NCBI RefSeq assembly: GCF_947500975.1 | Contig: NZ_CANMUE010000002.1 | Location: 248,001-312,000, forward strand | Reading direction: 5' to 3' | DNA: 64,000 bases | Origin: an uncultured Polaribacter sp. | GTDB taxonomy: Bacteria; Bacteroidota; Bacteroidia; Flavobacteriales; Flavobacteriaceae | Shown: positions 33,506-42,499 of the stretch, piece by piece | Layout of the letters: the number at the start of each line of letters is the position of its first letter | Numbering within the stretch: position 1 is the stretch's first letter | Notes under the pieces: generated by a model | Told to the model about the DNA's origin: nothing | Database searches by the model: none | The model's input: the letters and a program-made list of their open reading frames with translations, nothing else | Position numbers and translations under genes: made by a program

Positions 33506-34639
33506 ATGAATTCTATTTATTTAGACAATGCAGCTACTACTAAAATAGATGATTCTGTTTTAGAAGTTATAACATCTTCAATGAAAAATATCATTGGAAA
33601 CCCTTCATCAACACATCAATTTGGACGAAAATCTAAAGCTGCAGTTGAAACTGCTAGAAAAAATATTGCAAAACATTTTAATGTTTCGGCGACTGAAATT
33701 ATTTTTACGGCAGGGGGAACAGAAGCTGATAATTTAATTTTAAATAATGCTGTTTTAAACTTAGGAGTTACAAGAATTATTACTTCAAAAATAGAACACC
33801 ATGCGGTTTTACATACTTGTAAATTTTTAGAAAAATCTCAAAATATTACTTTAGAGTTTGTAAATATTAATGAGTTGGGCGAGGTTGATTCTGATCATTT
33901 AGAAAAATTACTATCAACTTCGGATGCTAAAACATTGGTTAGTTTGATGCTTGTTAATAATGAAATTGGTAACATTTTACCAGCTACAGATATTTCTAAT
34001 TTATGTAAAAAATACGATGCATTATTTCATTCTGATACTGTGCAAGTAATAGGACATTATCAATTAGATTTACAAAAAACTCCAATTGATTTTATGGTTG
34101 CAAGTGCTCATAAATTTCATGGCCCTAAAGGCGTAGGTTTTGCTTTTTTTAAAAAAGGTTTTGGTGTTTTGCCAATGTTACATGGGGGTGATCAAGAAAA
34201 AGGTGCAAGATCTAGTACAGAAAATGTACACTCTATTTTAGGTATGGAAAAAGCTTTAGATATTGCAATTTTAAATTTAGATGAAGACAGAATGCATATC
34301 GAAAGTTTAAAATTTTATTTTATAGATGAGCTTAAAAGTATATCAAATGAAATCAATTTTAATGGCAATTCATCTGATTTTAAAAAAAGCAGCTATACCA
34401 TTTTAAATGTTCGTTTTCCTGTTAAAAATGATATGCTGTTATTTAGTTTAGATTTAGCAGGAATTGCTGTTTCTGGTGGTTCTGCTTGTCAAAGTGGAAG
34501 TAATAAAGGTTCTCATGTGTTGTCAGAAATTTTAAAAGATGAAGATGCTGATAATACTTCAGTACGTTTTTCTTTTTCAAAGTATACCACAAAAGAAGAA
34601 ATAGACGAAACTATTTTAAAGTTAAAAGAATTACTGTAA
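33506..34639 (+). CDS. cysteine desulfurase (IscS/NifS family)
   Basis: A 377-residue class-V PLP enzyme that supplies sulfur from cysteine for Fe-S clusters or thiolation. The PLP lysine is Lys203 in ASAHKFHGPKGVG, the persulfide Cys is Cys328 in SGGSACQSGSNKGSH, and EHHAVLHTC holds the PLP-stacking His. The N terminus MNSIYLDNAATTKID is typical of IscS/NifS. The frame runs upstream to TTG 33491, but the ATG is the family start. No iscU or suf genes are adjacent. Confidence 0.92.
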   Translation: MNSIYLDNAATTKIDDSVLEVITSSMKNIIGNPSSTHQFGRKSKAAVETARKNIAKHFNVSATEIIFTAGGTEADNLILNNAVLNLGVTRIITSKIEHHAVLHTCKFLEKSQNITLEFVNINELGEVDSDHLEKLLSTSDAKTLVSLMLVNNEIGNILPATDISNLCKKYDALFHSDTVQVIGHYQLDLQKTPIDFMVASAHKFHGPKGVGFAFFKKGFGVLPMLHGGDQEKGARSSTENVHSILGMEKALDIAILNLDEDRMHIESLKFYFIDELKSISNEINFNGNSSDFKKSSYTILNVRFPVKNDMLLFSLDLAGIAVSGGSACQSGSNKGSHVLSEILKDEDADNTSVRFSFSKYTTKEEIDETILKLKELL

Positions 34640-34951
34640 ACAAGTTTTTTTTGATTTTATTTCTTCAGAATATGGAATAATCTACTATATAATAATCCGT
34701 TTGTTTTAAAAATTGAAAGCATTATTTTAAACTATTTAAAATAATAGACTTCTTTCTGCTTATAATTTATTTTCTATTATTTTGAGTTTAATAAATTTTA
34801 TTATATACATATAAAAATCATTTTTTTTTATTTATATGGTTTTATTTATATGGTTTTTGTTTGAATTTATTAAAAAATAACCATACAAAAATATTTTAAT
34901 TAATTAAATATAAGTAAATTGGCGTTAGATAATAACTTTACATACTTGTAT
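34640..34951. other. 312-bp AT-rich region upstream of the PUL regulator
   Basis: No gene is visible. It carries a tandem duplication of TTTATATGGTTTTA/T (34831-34858) and, 20 nt further, AACCATA. ATATGGTTTT and AAAATAACCATA could pair as a loose inverted repeat. The rest is low-complexity AT sequence with no promoter I can defend. Confidence 0.5.
34831..34858. repeat. two tandem 14-bp repeats
   Basis: TTTATATGGTTTTA at 34831-34844 and TTTATATGGTTTTT at 34845-34858 are identical at 13 of 14 positions. They lie about 95 nt upstream of the regulator's ATG. Confidence 0.7.
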
Positions 34952-37759
34952 ATGCGTCTTAAATTAATTGTATTTTTAGTAGTATTTATTTCTAACTCCA
35001 TTACATATACAACATTCTCACAAGAGATGCCTCCAATAAATACTTTTAGTACGGAAGATTATGGTGCTGAAAATCAAAATTGGGGAATTACTCAAACATC
35101 AAATAAATTTATATATGTTGCAAATAATGCAGGTTTATTAGAGTTTAATGGTTCTAATTGGAATTTATACCCTACGCCTAATGAAAGTATTATGCGTTCT
35201 GTTAAAAGCATGGGTAATAAAGTATATTCTGGTTTTTATAAAGATTTTGGTTATTGGGAAAGTAATCATTCTGGTGTTTTAGAATTTACGTCAATGGTTA
35301 CTTCTAATAATATAGAAATGTTAGAAGATGAACAAATTTGGCAAATAGAAGAATTAGATGGTTGGTTACTTTTTAAATCGCTTCAGAGAATTTATTTATA
35401 CAATTTAGAGTCTAAACAAATACAAATAATCAACTCTGAGAAAACAATAACTATACTATCAAAATTAGAAGGAACAATATATTTTCAAGAAATTGGAAAA
35501 GGGCTTTTTAAGATAGAAAATGGAAGTTCTAAATTAGTTTCTGGCAATGAATTATTCAAAGAAAAAAGAATAATTGAAATGTTTTATAAAGATGAGAAGC
35601 AATTTTTTCTAACAGAAAAAGATGGTTTCTATTATTTACAAAACAATCAATTAATCCCTTGGGTAATAAACTCTAATGAGCTTTTATCAAAGAATACAAT
35701 TTATAGTGCCCAATATTTAAAAAACGGAAATTTAGTTTTAGGTACAATTTCTAATGGTCTTATATATTTACAAAATAATGGTGATCTTATTTATCAAATT
35801 ACACAAACAACTGGTTTGAGTAACAATACTGTTTTAAGTATTTTTGAAGATGTGGATAATAATATATGGTTAGGTTTAGATAATGGTATTAATACTATTA
35901 ATTTGTCTTCTCCATTTAAACTTTTTGTAAATAAAGATAATTATTGGGGTACAATTTATTCTACAATTGTATATAAAAACAATTTATACATAGGTACAAA
36001 TCAAGGTTTGTATTTTAAAAAAAGAAATTCAAAAGATGCTTTTCAATTTATAAAAAATACAGCTGGGCAAGTATGGAACCTAACAGAGGTAAATAATACT
36101 CTTTTTTGTAATCATAATTCGGGTACATTTATTATTGATGATGGCAGGGCAAGTTTAATTCCAGATACTTACGGTACCTGGAGTGTTAAACGAATAAATG
36201 ATTCCACAATTCTTCAAGGGAGTTATTATGGCTTACACATTTTAGTAAAACAAGCAAATAAATGGATACACAGAAATAAAATAAATGGTTTTTCAAATTC
36301 TAGTAGACAATTTATTATAAAGGATAAAAATACTGTTTTTGTAAATCATGAGTATAAAGGTGTTTTTAAATTAAAAATTGATAAAGATTTTAAAAATATT
36401 CTTGAAATTGAAAAAGATGAATCTGTAAAAAAAGGAATACATTCAGGTTTGATTAAAATAGATGATGATGTATTATATTCTTCCAAAAAAGGGGTGTATA
36501 GATTTTCTGAAATTAATAATACTTTTGAAATAGATACAGTGTATAGTAAGTTAATACCAGAAAATTTATTTCTTTCCGCAAAACTAATACTACATGAATC
36601 TACTAAGAAATTATGGTCATTTACAGAAGAAGATATTCGTTGTTTATCTCCTGGTAAACTAAGTAAGAAACCCATTTTTGAAATTATACCCATTAAAAGA
36701 GCTTTTATAAAAGGTGCTTCTGGTTTCGAAAACATAATTCATTTAGAAGGAAAAAAATATTTATTAGGAACATCTAACGGTTATTTAACAATAGATTTAT
36801 CAAGTAAAAAAGAATCGGTAGATTTTAGTATCAAAATAGATAAAGTTTTAAATAATAAAATAGATGATGTACAAAAAAGGGTAAGTCTTATTGATGGTAA
36901 AGAGTTTGAGAGTAACAGAAACAATTTCGAATTTTTTTATAGCGTTCCCAATTTTAGTAAAACCTCATCAGTTAAATATCAACATAAACTTGAAGGCTTA
37001 AATGAAAAATGGAGTGTTAGTTCAGGTGCAAACTCTACTTTATATGAAAATTTACCTTCAGGAAATTATGTTTTTAAAGTAAGGGCTTATAAAGATAATA
37101 AACTGTGTGAAAATGTTGAAGAATATTCATTCATAGTATTAAAGCCTTGGTATAAAACAAATGTTTTAAAAGCTACGTATTTGATTATCTTGTTGTTTAT
37201 CATGTATTTACTTCATGTCGCTTCAAAAAAATATTATAAAAAACAAAGAGAAGACTTATTAAGGAAAGCGCAAAATGAGATGGAATTAAAGGAGTTAGAA
37301 AACTCTCAAAAAATCATTAAACTAAATAATGATAAACTAAGAAGTGATATTACAAGTAAAAATAGGGAATTGGCTAGTTCAACCATGAGTATCATTAAGA
37401 AGAATGAATTTTTAAGCACCATAAAAAGCGAATTAATTGATGGTGGCAATGACAAGGTTAATAAAGTTATAAAAATTATTGATAAAAATTTAAAGAATAC
37501 AGATGATTGGAAACTTTTTCAAGAAGCGTTTAATAATGCTGATAAGAAATTTCTAAAAAAAATTAAATCTAAGCATGATAATTTAACTCCTAATGATTTA
37601 AGGTTGTGTGCTTACTTAAGATTAAATCTGTCTTCAAAAGAAATATCTCCACTTTTAAATATCTCTCCTAGAAGTGTAGAGGTAAAACGTTACAGATTAC
37701 GTAAGAAAATGAATTTGCCACATGATGCAAATTTAACAACTTACATTTTAGAGATTTAA
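34952..37759 (+). CDS. transmembrane beta-propeller regulator with LuxR-type HTH (PUL regulator)
   Basis: A 935-residue protein at the head of the glucan PUL. An N-terminal signal/anchor segment (LKLIVFLVVFISNSITYTTF) is followed by a long periplasmic part. That part has repeated two-component-regulator propeller motifs such as TGLSNNTVLSIFEDVDNNIW and LGLDNGINTI, then a Y_Y_Y domain (KYQHKLEGLNEKWS, about 675-735). A single membrane helix (ATYLIILLFIMYLLHVAS, about 737-757), a coiled coil, and a C-terminal HTH follow (LTPNDLRLCAYLRLNLSSKE through SPRSVEVKRYRLRKKMNL). No histidine-kinase, ATPase or receiver domain is present, so it is not a hybrid two-component system. It likely senses glucan in the periplasm and binds DNA directly. 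TTG 34919 is a possible alternative start. Confidence 0.88.
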   Translation: MRLKLIVFLVVFISNSITYTTFSQEMPPINTFSTEDYGAENQNWGITQTSNKFIYVANNAGLLEFNGSNWNLYPTPNESIMRSVKSMGNKVYSGFYKDFGYWESNHSGVLEFTSMVTSNNIEMLEDEQIWQIEELDGWLLFKSLQRIYLYNLESKQIQIINSEKTITILSKLEGTIYFQEIGKGLFKIENGSSKLVSGNELFKEKRIIEMFYKDEKQFFLTEKDGFYYLQNNQLIPWVINSNELLSKNTIYSAQYLKNGNLVLGTISNGLIYLQNNGDLIYQITQTTGLSNNTVLSIFEDVDNNIWLGLDNGINTINLSSPFKLFVNKDNYWGTIYSTIVYKNNLYIGTNQGLYFKKRNSKDAFQFIKNTAGQVWNLTEVNNTLFCNHNSGTFIIDDGRASLIPDTYGTWSVKRINDSTILQGSYYGLHILVKQANKWIHRNKINGFSNSSRQFIIKDKNTVFVNHEYKGVFKLKIDKDFKNILEIEKDESVKKGIHSGLIKIDDDVLYSSKKGVYRFSEINNTFEIDTVYSKLIPENLFLSAKLILHESTKKLWSFTEEDIRCLSPGKLSKKPIFEIIPIKRAFIKGASGFENIIHLEGKKYLLGTSNGYLTIDLSSKKESVDFSIKIDKVLNNKIDDVQKRVSLIDGKEFESNRNNFEFFYSVPNFSKTSSVKYQHKLEGLNEKWSVSSGANSTLYENLPSGNYVFKVRAYKDNKLCENVEEYSFIVLKPWYKTNVLKATYLIILLFIMYLLHVASKKYYKKQREDLLRKAQNEMELKELENSQKIIKLNNDKLRSDITSKNRELASSTMSIIKKNEFLSTIKSELIDGGNDKVNKVIKIIDKNLKNTDDWKLFQEAFNNADKKFLKKIKSKHDNLTPNDLRLCAYLRLNLSSKEISPLLNISPRSVEVKRYRLRKKMNLPHDANLTTYILEI

Positions 37760-37896
37760 AACACTACAACTTATATAAATCACTATACATTACCACAACA
37801 TTTTTATTTTGTGATATTTTTTTACATATAAAAATCTTAGTGTTTACTAGCTTTAAAGTGCTTTTTTTACGATGTATGTTTTTTGTTTAGGTTTAT

Positions 37897-37931
37897 TTTG
37901 CTGTATTTGCAATAAAACAATAGTATTTTTG
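37897..37931 (+). promoter_or_regulatory. candidate promoter of the susC-led PUL operon
   Basis: -7 TATTTTTG (37924-37931) lies 28 nt before the susC-like ATG. TTTG at 37897-37900 gives a 23-nt spacer, at the long end for this promoter class. The 200-bp gap between regulator and susC-like gene contains no other clear element. Confidence 0.45.
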
Positions 37932-37959
37932 AGATATATAAAAAATAAAACTAATTTTT

Positions 37960-40900
37960 ATGAGAAAAATTTTTACACTACTACTCTTTTTATTTTTAAC
38001 AATTTGTGTTAATGCTCAAACTGTAAATGTAAAAGGTGTTGTAAAAGACGCTAGTTCGGGTGAATTTTTGCCTGGAGTAAGTATTATTATTAAAGGGACT
38101 ACAGTTGGAACTGAAACTGATTTTGATGGGTTGTATAACTTATCAAAAGTAAAAAATGGCGCTACATTAGTTTTTAACTATTTAGGTTTTAAAACAAAAG
38201 AAGTAGTGGTAAACAGTCAAACAATTAATGTTTTTTTAGAGGAATCTGCAGAATCATTAGATGAAATAATAGTGGTTGGTTATGGTTCTCAAAAACGTAA
38301 GGATGTTACTGGGTCTGTATCTATTGTTGGAGAGGAAACTTTAGAAATTTTAAAACCTATTGATGCAACTACGGCACTACAAGGTACTACTTCTGGTGTT
38401 GCAGTAAATTTATCTTCTGGTGCGCCGGGTGCTAAAGTTAATATTTTAATTAGAGGTGTTAGTTCAAATACTAATAATCAACCTTTAACAATTGTAGATG
38501 GTTATGAAGGGGATTTAAATAGTATCAATCCAAATGATATTGAGTCTATTACTGTTTTAAAAGATGCCCAAGCTGCAATTTATGGTATAAAAGGTGCAAA
38601 TGGTGTTGTTTTAGTAACCACAAAAATTGGTAAGAAAAATAAGAAAGCTACAGTAAGGTATGATACTTATGCGGCTGTTCAAAAAACTACAAAAAAATTA
38701 GATTACTTAAACGCAACTGAATATGCCTTGGTTTTAAATGAGGCTTATGCTGCAAGTGGGCAATCATTACCATTTCAAAATGTAAGTGCTTTAGGTATAG
38801 GTACGGACTGGCAAGATGAGTTATTTAATGACGCTTTATTAATGAATCATAATATTAGTGTATCTGGTGGAGGAGAAAATTTTAGATACTTTGTAAGTGC
38901 TTCTAGAACTGAGCAAGATGGAATTATTGCGAAAGAGAAATCTAATTTTATTAGAAACAATATCAAATTAAACTTAGGAGTAGATATTAATGATAAATTA
39001 AATTTTTCATTAATAGCAAACTATTTTACAAGTGCTTCTCAAGGTTTTGATGATTCGTTATTATTCAATGGATTAAATTATGCACCAACTTTTGGGGTAG
39101 ATGAAGATGATACAACTAATTTTTTAGGTATTGAAGTAGTAAATCCATTATCGTTATTAAGTAATACTTTTGGAGAAACTAATGGAAATGGTTTAGAAGG
39201 TAATTTTAAATTAGAATATAAGCCAATTGAGGGGTTAGCTGTTACTTCTCGTGTTGGTTATAAGATTTATAATGAAAAAGAAAGAAGTTTTACGCCTATA
39301 CAGGATTATGGAAATAGCAAGGTTTACAATAAAACACAAAGTTCTGTTTATCAATTTAAAACAACATCAACAAGAGTAAATTGGGAAACATTTGCAACTT
39401 ATTCAAAAACATTTGCTGATGATCATAATGCTAGTTTTACATTAGGTACAAGTGTGCAAAATGATTTATTTGATGGTATTTACGCCACCGGTGTAGATGT
39501 ACCTAATAATTCTATTGATTTTGCAGATATTAGTTTAACAAATTTATTAAGTGAACAAAGAAGTTTTAATACCGGAAATTCTGATGTTAGATTAACATCA
39601 TATTTTGGTAGGTTACAATATGATTATAAAGGAAAATATTTGTTTTCTGGTTTAATTAGAAGAGATGGAGCCTCTGTTTTTGCTGAAGATAAAAGAGTTG
39701 ATAATTTTTGGTCTGTTACTTCTGGTTGGAAAATTTCTGATGAAGATTTCTTAAAAGATAATGAAACAATTAGCTTTTTAAAGTTAAGAGCAAGTTATGG
39801 TACACTAGGGAACTTAGTTGGTGATAATTTGTATAGATCATTATTGGATGGTGAAGCTGAATATGTTCTTGGAGGTACATTGGTTTCAGGAACAGCGCAA
39901 GGTGGATTACCTAATCCTTCTGCGCAATGGGAAACAGCAGAAAAATTAGATATTGGATTAGATATTAATTTCTTTGATGATAAATTATCTATTGTTGCAG
40001 ATTATTTTGAAGAAACACGAAAAGACTTATTAATTAAAAACTTCCCAGTTTCTGGAGTATTAGGTTCTGCTTCACCTGGTGGTGCAAATCCGACAGTAAA
40101 TGCAGGAACATCAAAAAATACAGGAGCAGAATTAGCTATTAGCTATAAAGCTGTTAATACAGAAGATTTAAATTTAAACTTTGGTTATAATGTAACTTAT
40201 GTAAAAAATAGGGTTACAGAGGTGTTAGACGGAGCATTTGTTGAAGGTGGTTCTTTTGCAATTGGTAACCCAGCACCATCAAGAATGGAAGTAGGTCAAC
40301 CAATTGGATATTTTTATGGATATCAAACAGATGGAATTTTTCAAACACAAGAGGAAATAGATGCACATCCTTCTCAATCTGGTTTAGGGGCTGCAACTAC
40401 TTCTCCTGGAGATATTAGGTATAAAGATACAAATGGAGATGGAGTTTTAGATTTAGATGATAGAGTAAATATAGGTAAACCACAAGCAGATTTTTATATG
40501 GGGCTTAATGTATCTGCAACTTATAAAAACTGGGACTTTACAACTTACTTATATTCAGAAATTGGAAAAGAGATTGTAAGAAATTATGAAAGATTTTTAC
40601 CAAACGTTAACAAACCAGCTTATTATTTAGATAGATGGACAGGTGCTGGTACAAGTAACTCTGTACCAAGATTAACAAACGATGCAACTAACAATAAGTT
40701 GTTTTCAGATTTTTTTGTGGAAGATGGTTCGTTTTTAAGAATGCAAAACATACAGGTTGGGTATAATTTTTCTTCAGATGTTTTAGAAAAAGTAGGGTTA
40801 ACTAAAGTTAGATTATATACTTCTATTAACAACCTATTTACTATAACTAATTATAGTGGTTATGATCCAACTCATGTTAGTGGTTTAGATCAAAATGAAA

Positions 40901-40992
40901 AAGAAAATGACGGAACAATTGGATCAGGTATTGATGGAGGTACATATCCTTCAGCTAGACAGTTTTTACTAGGTTTAAATATTACATTTTAA
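37960..40992 (+). CDS. SusC-like TonB-dependent outer-membrane transporter
   Basis: A 1010-residue outer-membrane transporter for oligosaccharides. Signal peptide MRKIFTLLLFLFLTICVNAQ; a carboxypeptidase-regulatory-like domain (VKGVVKDASSGEFLPGVSII to about residue 95); a TonB-box region and SusC signature (DEIIVVGYGSQKRKDVTGSV); plug domain with LIRGVSSNTNNQPLTIVDG; then a barrel ending in SARQFLLGLNITF with a terminal Phe. It forms a pedal-bin pair with the SusD-like lipoprotein 11 nt downstream. The neighbouring enzymes indicate beta-1,3-glucan oligosaccharides as the cargo. Confidence 0.95.
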   Translation: MRKIFTLLLFLFLTICVNAQTVNVKGVVKDASSGEFLPGVSIIIKGTTVGTETDFDGLYNLSKVKNGATLVFNYLGFKTKEVVVNSQTINVFLEESAESLDEIIVVGYGSQKRKDVTGSVSIVGEETLEILKPIDATTALQGTTSGVAVNLSSGAPGAKVNILIRGVSSNTNNQPLTIVDGYEGDLNSINPNDIESITVLKDAQAAIYGIKGANGVVLVTTKIGKKNKKATVRYDTYAAVQKTTKKLDYLNATEYALVLNEAYAASGQSLPFQNVSALGIGTDWQDELFNDALLMNHNISVSGGGENFRYFVSASRTEQDGIIAKEKSNFIRNNIKLNLGVDINDKLNFSLIANYFTSASQGFDDSLLFNGLNYAPTFGVDEDDTTNFLGIEVVNPLSLLSNTFGETNGNGLEGNFKLEYKPIEGLAVTSRVGYKIYNEKERSFTPIQDYGNSKVYNKTQSSVYQFKTTSTRVNWETFATYSKTFADDHNASFTLGTSVQNDLFDGIYATGVDVPNNSIDFADISLTNLLSEQRSFNTGNSDVRLTSYFGRLQYDYKGKYLFSGLIRRDGASVFAEDKRVDNFWSVTSGWKISDEDFLKDNETISFLKLRASYGTLGNLVGDNLYRSLLDGEAEYVLGGTLVSGTAQGGLPNPSAQWETAEKLDIGLDINFFDDKLSIVADYFEETRKDLLIKNFPVSGVLGSASPGGANPTVNAGTSKNTGAELAISYKAVNTEDLNLNFGYNVTYVKNRVTEVLDGAFVEGGSFAIGNPAPSRMEVGQPIGYFYGYQTDGIFQTQEEIDAHPSQSGLGAATTSPGDIRYKDTNGDGVLDLDDRVNIGKPQADFYMGLNVSATYKNWDFTTYLYSEIGKEIVRNYERFLPNVNKPAYYLDRWTGAGTSNSVPRLTNDATNNKLFSDFFVEDGSFLRMQNIQVGYNFSSDVLEKVGLTKVRLYTSINNLFTITNYSGYDPTHVSGLDQNEKENDGTIGSGIDGGTYPSARQFLLGLNITF

Positions 40993-41003
40993 AATAATAA
41001 GAG

Positions 41004-42488
41004 ATGAAAAATTATAAACAAAAAATAAAATTAGCATTCATCTTTATAACAAGTTTACTTGTATTAGGTGCATGTTCAGACGATTATTTAGATAATTCTA
41101 GAATTTATGCAGAAGATTCTGAATCTTATTTTAATTCAGAAACTGATTACTATAACGCATTGATTGGTGCATATGATCCATTACAGTCAACATTTGTTAA
41201 TGTATTATTAGGTGAAATAGCATCAAACAATACGCTTTGTGGAGGAGAATCTGCAACAGATGTTCCAGGTTACCAGCAAATTGATGATATGATACATACA
41301 CCTGTAAATGATGACCTTCAAAACCTTTGGGGTTGGATGTTTGGTGGTGTTAATAGAGCAGCATATATAATAGAATTTCAAGACAAAACAGATTTTGAAG
41401 GTAAAGAAATAATAATTGCGGAAGCTCGCTTTTTAAGAGCTTATTATAATTTCGAATTGGTAAAATGGTTTGGAGATATTCCTATCAAACCAGAAGGGCG
41501 TTTTGTTTTTGGGGATGAAAAGTCTATACCTAGGTCTCCAAAAGAAGATGTATACTCATTAATAGAAGAAGATTTAGAATATGCAGTAGCAAATTTAACT
41601 TATACAGCTCCAGAAATTGGAAGAGCAACAAAAGGTTCTGCTCAAGCTTTACTAGGAAAGGTTTACCTTTTTCAAGATAAGTTTGACGAAGCTGCAACAG
41701 TTTTAGAAAATGTAATTACAAACGGACCATATGTTTTAGAAACTGATTATGATACTATTTTTGAATTTGCAGGAGAAAATGGTACGGGTTCTGTATTTGA
41801 AGTACAATATACAGATGTACAAGGAGCAAGTTTTGAATGTTTACAATGTAGTGAGGGTAATGTTGCAGTAGGTTTTCAAGGAGTTAGAGGTTATAATGGC
41901 GATTTATTTACATCTGGATTCAGCTTTAATGTGCCTACCCAAGAAGTCGTAGATGAGTTTGAAGATGGAGATAATCGTAAAGATGTTGCAATTTTGGATA
42001 TTGAAGCTTGGGCAGCATCTACAGGAGCTGAATATACTACTGGATATGAACATACGGGGTATTTTAATAGAAAATATTTACCTAGAAAAAGATCTGCAAC
42101 TGCAGCAGGAGACTTAAATATTACAAATCCAAATAATTACAGGGCAATACGTTATGCAGATGTATTATTAATGGCAGCAGAAGCATATAACAGAAGGTCA
42201 AACCCTGATGATGATAAAGCAAAAACGTACTTAAATATGGTAAGAGAAAGGGCGTTTGGTAATGCAGATAATAACATTACAACAACAGGTACAAATTTAA
42301 CTGCAGCTATTTATAAAGAACGTAGAGTTGAGTTGGTAGGAGAAGGTCATCACTTTTTTGATCTTGTAAGAACAGGTAGAGGAACTCAAATTTCAGGATT
42401 TACAGTTGGTAAACATGAGGTTTTTCCTATTCCTTTAGAAGAAATACAGTTTTCACAAGGAAATTGGTCACAAAATCAAGGATATTAA
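41004..42488 (+). CDS. SusD-like surface glycan-binding lipoprotein
   Basis: A 494-residue lipoprotein with lipobox LGAC followed by SDDYLDN, an acidic stretch typical of surface-exported lipoproteins in Bacteroidota. SusD hallmarks are present: AEARFLRAYYNFELVKWFGDIPI, RATKGSAQALLGKVYLF (TPR-like), NYRAIRYADVLLMAAEAYNR, and YKERRVELVGEGHHFFDLVR. It acts as the lid of the SusC transporter. It is in the susC operon, 11 nt after the transporter gene. Confidence 0.95.
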   Translation: MKNYKQKIKLAFIFITSLLVLGACSDDYLDNSRIYAEDSESYFNSETDYYNALIGAYDPLQSTFVNVLLGEIASNNTLCGGESATDVPGYQQIDDMIHTPVNDDLQNLWGWMFGGVNRAAYIIEFQDKTDFEGKEIIIAEARFLRAYYNFELVKWFGDIPIKPEGRFVFGDEKSIPRSPKEDVYSLIEEDLEYAVANLTYTAPEIGRATKGSAQALLGKVYLFQDKFDEAATVLENVITNGPYVLETDYDTIFEFAGENGTGSVFEVQYTDVQGASFECLQCSEGNVAVGFQGVRGYNGDLFTSGFSFNVPTQEVVDEFEDGDNRKDVAILDIEAWAASTGAEYTTGYEHTGYFNRKYLPRKRSATAAGDLNITNPNNYRAIRYADVLLMAAEAYNRRSNPDDDKAKTYLNMVRERAFGNADNNITTTGTNLTAAIYKERRVELVGEGHHFFDLVRTGRGTQISGFTVGKHEVFPIPLEEIQFSQGNWSQNQGY

Positions 42489-42499
42489 TATAAAGAAAG

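Noticed and set aside
34952..37759. Hybrid two-component system (HTCS) call for the PUL regulator
   Set aside because: No histidine kinase, HATPase, receiver or AraC motifs are present; the C terminus is a short LuxR-type HTH.
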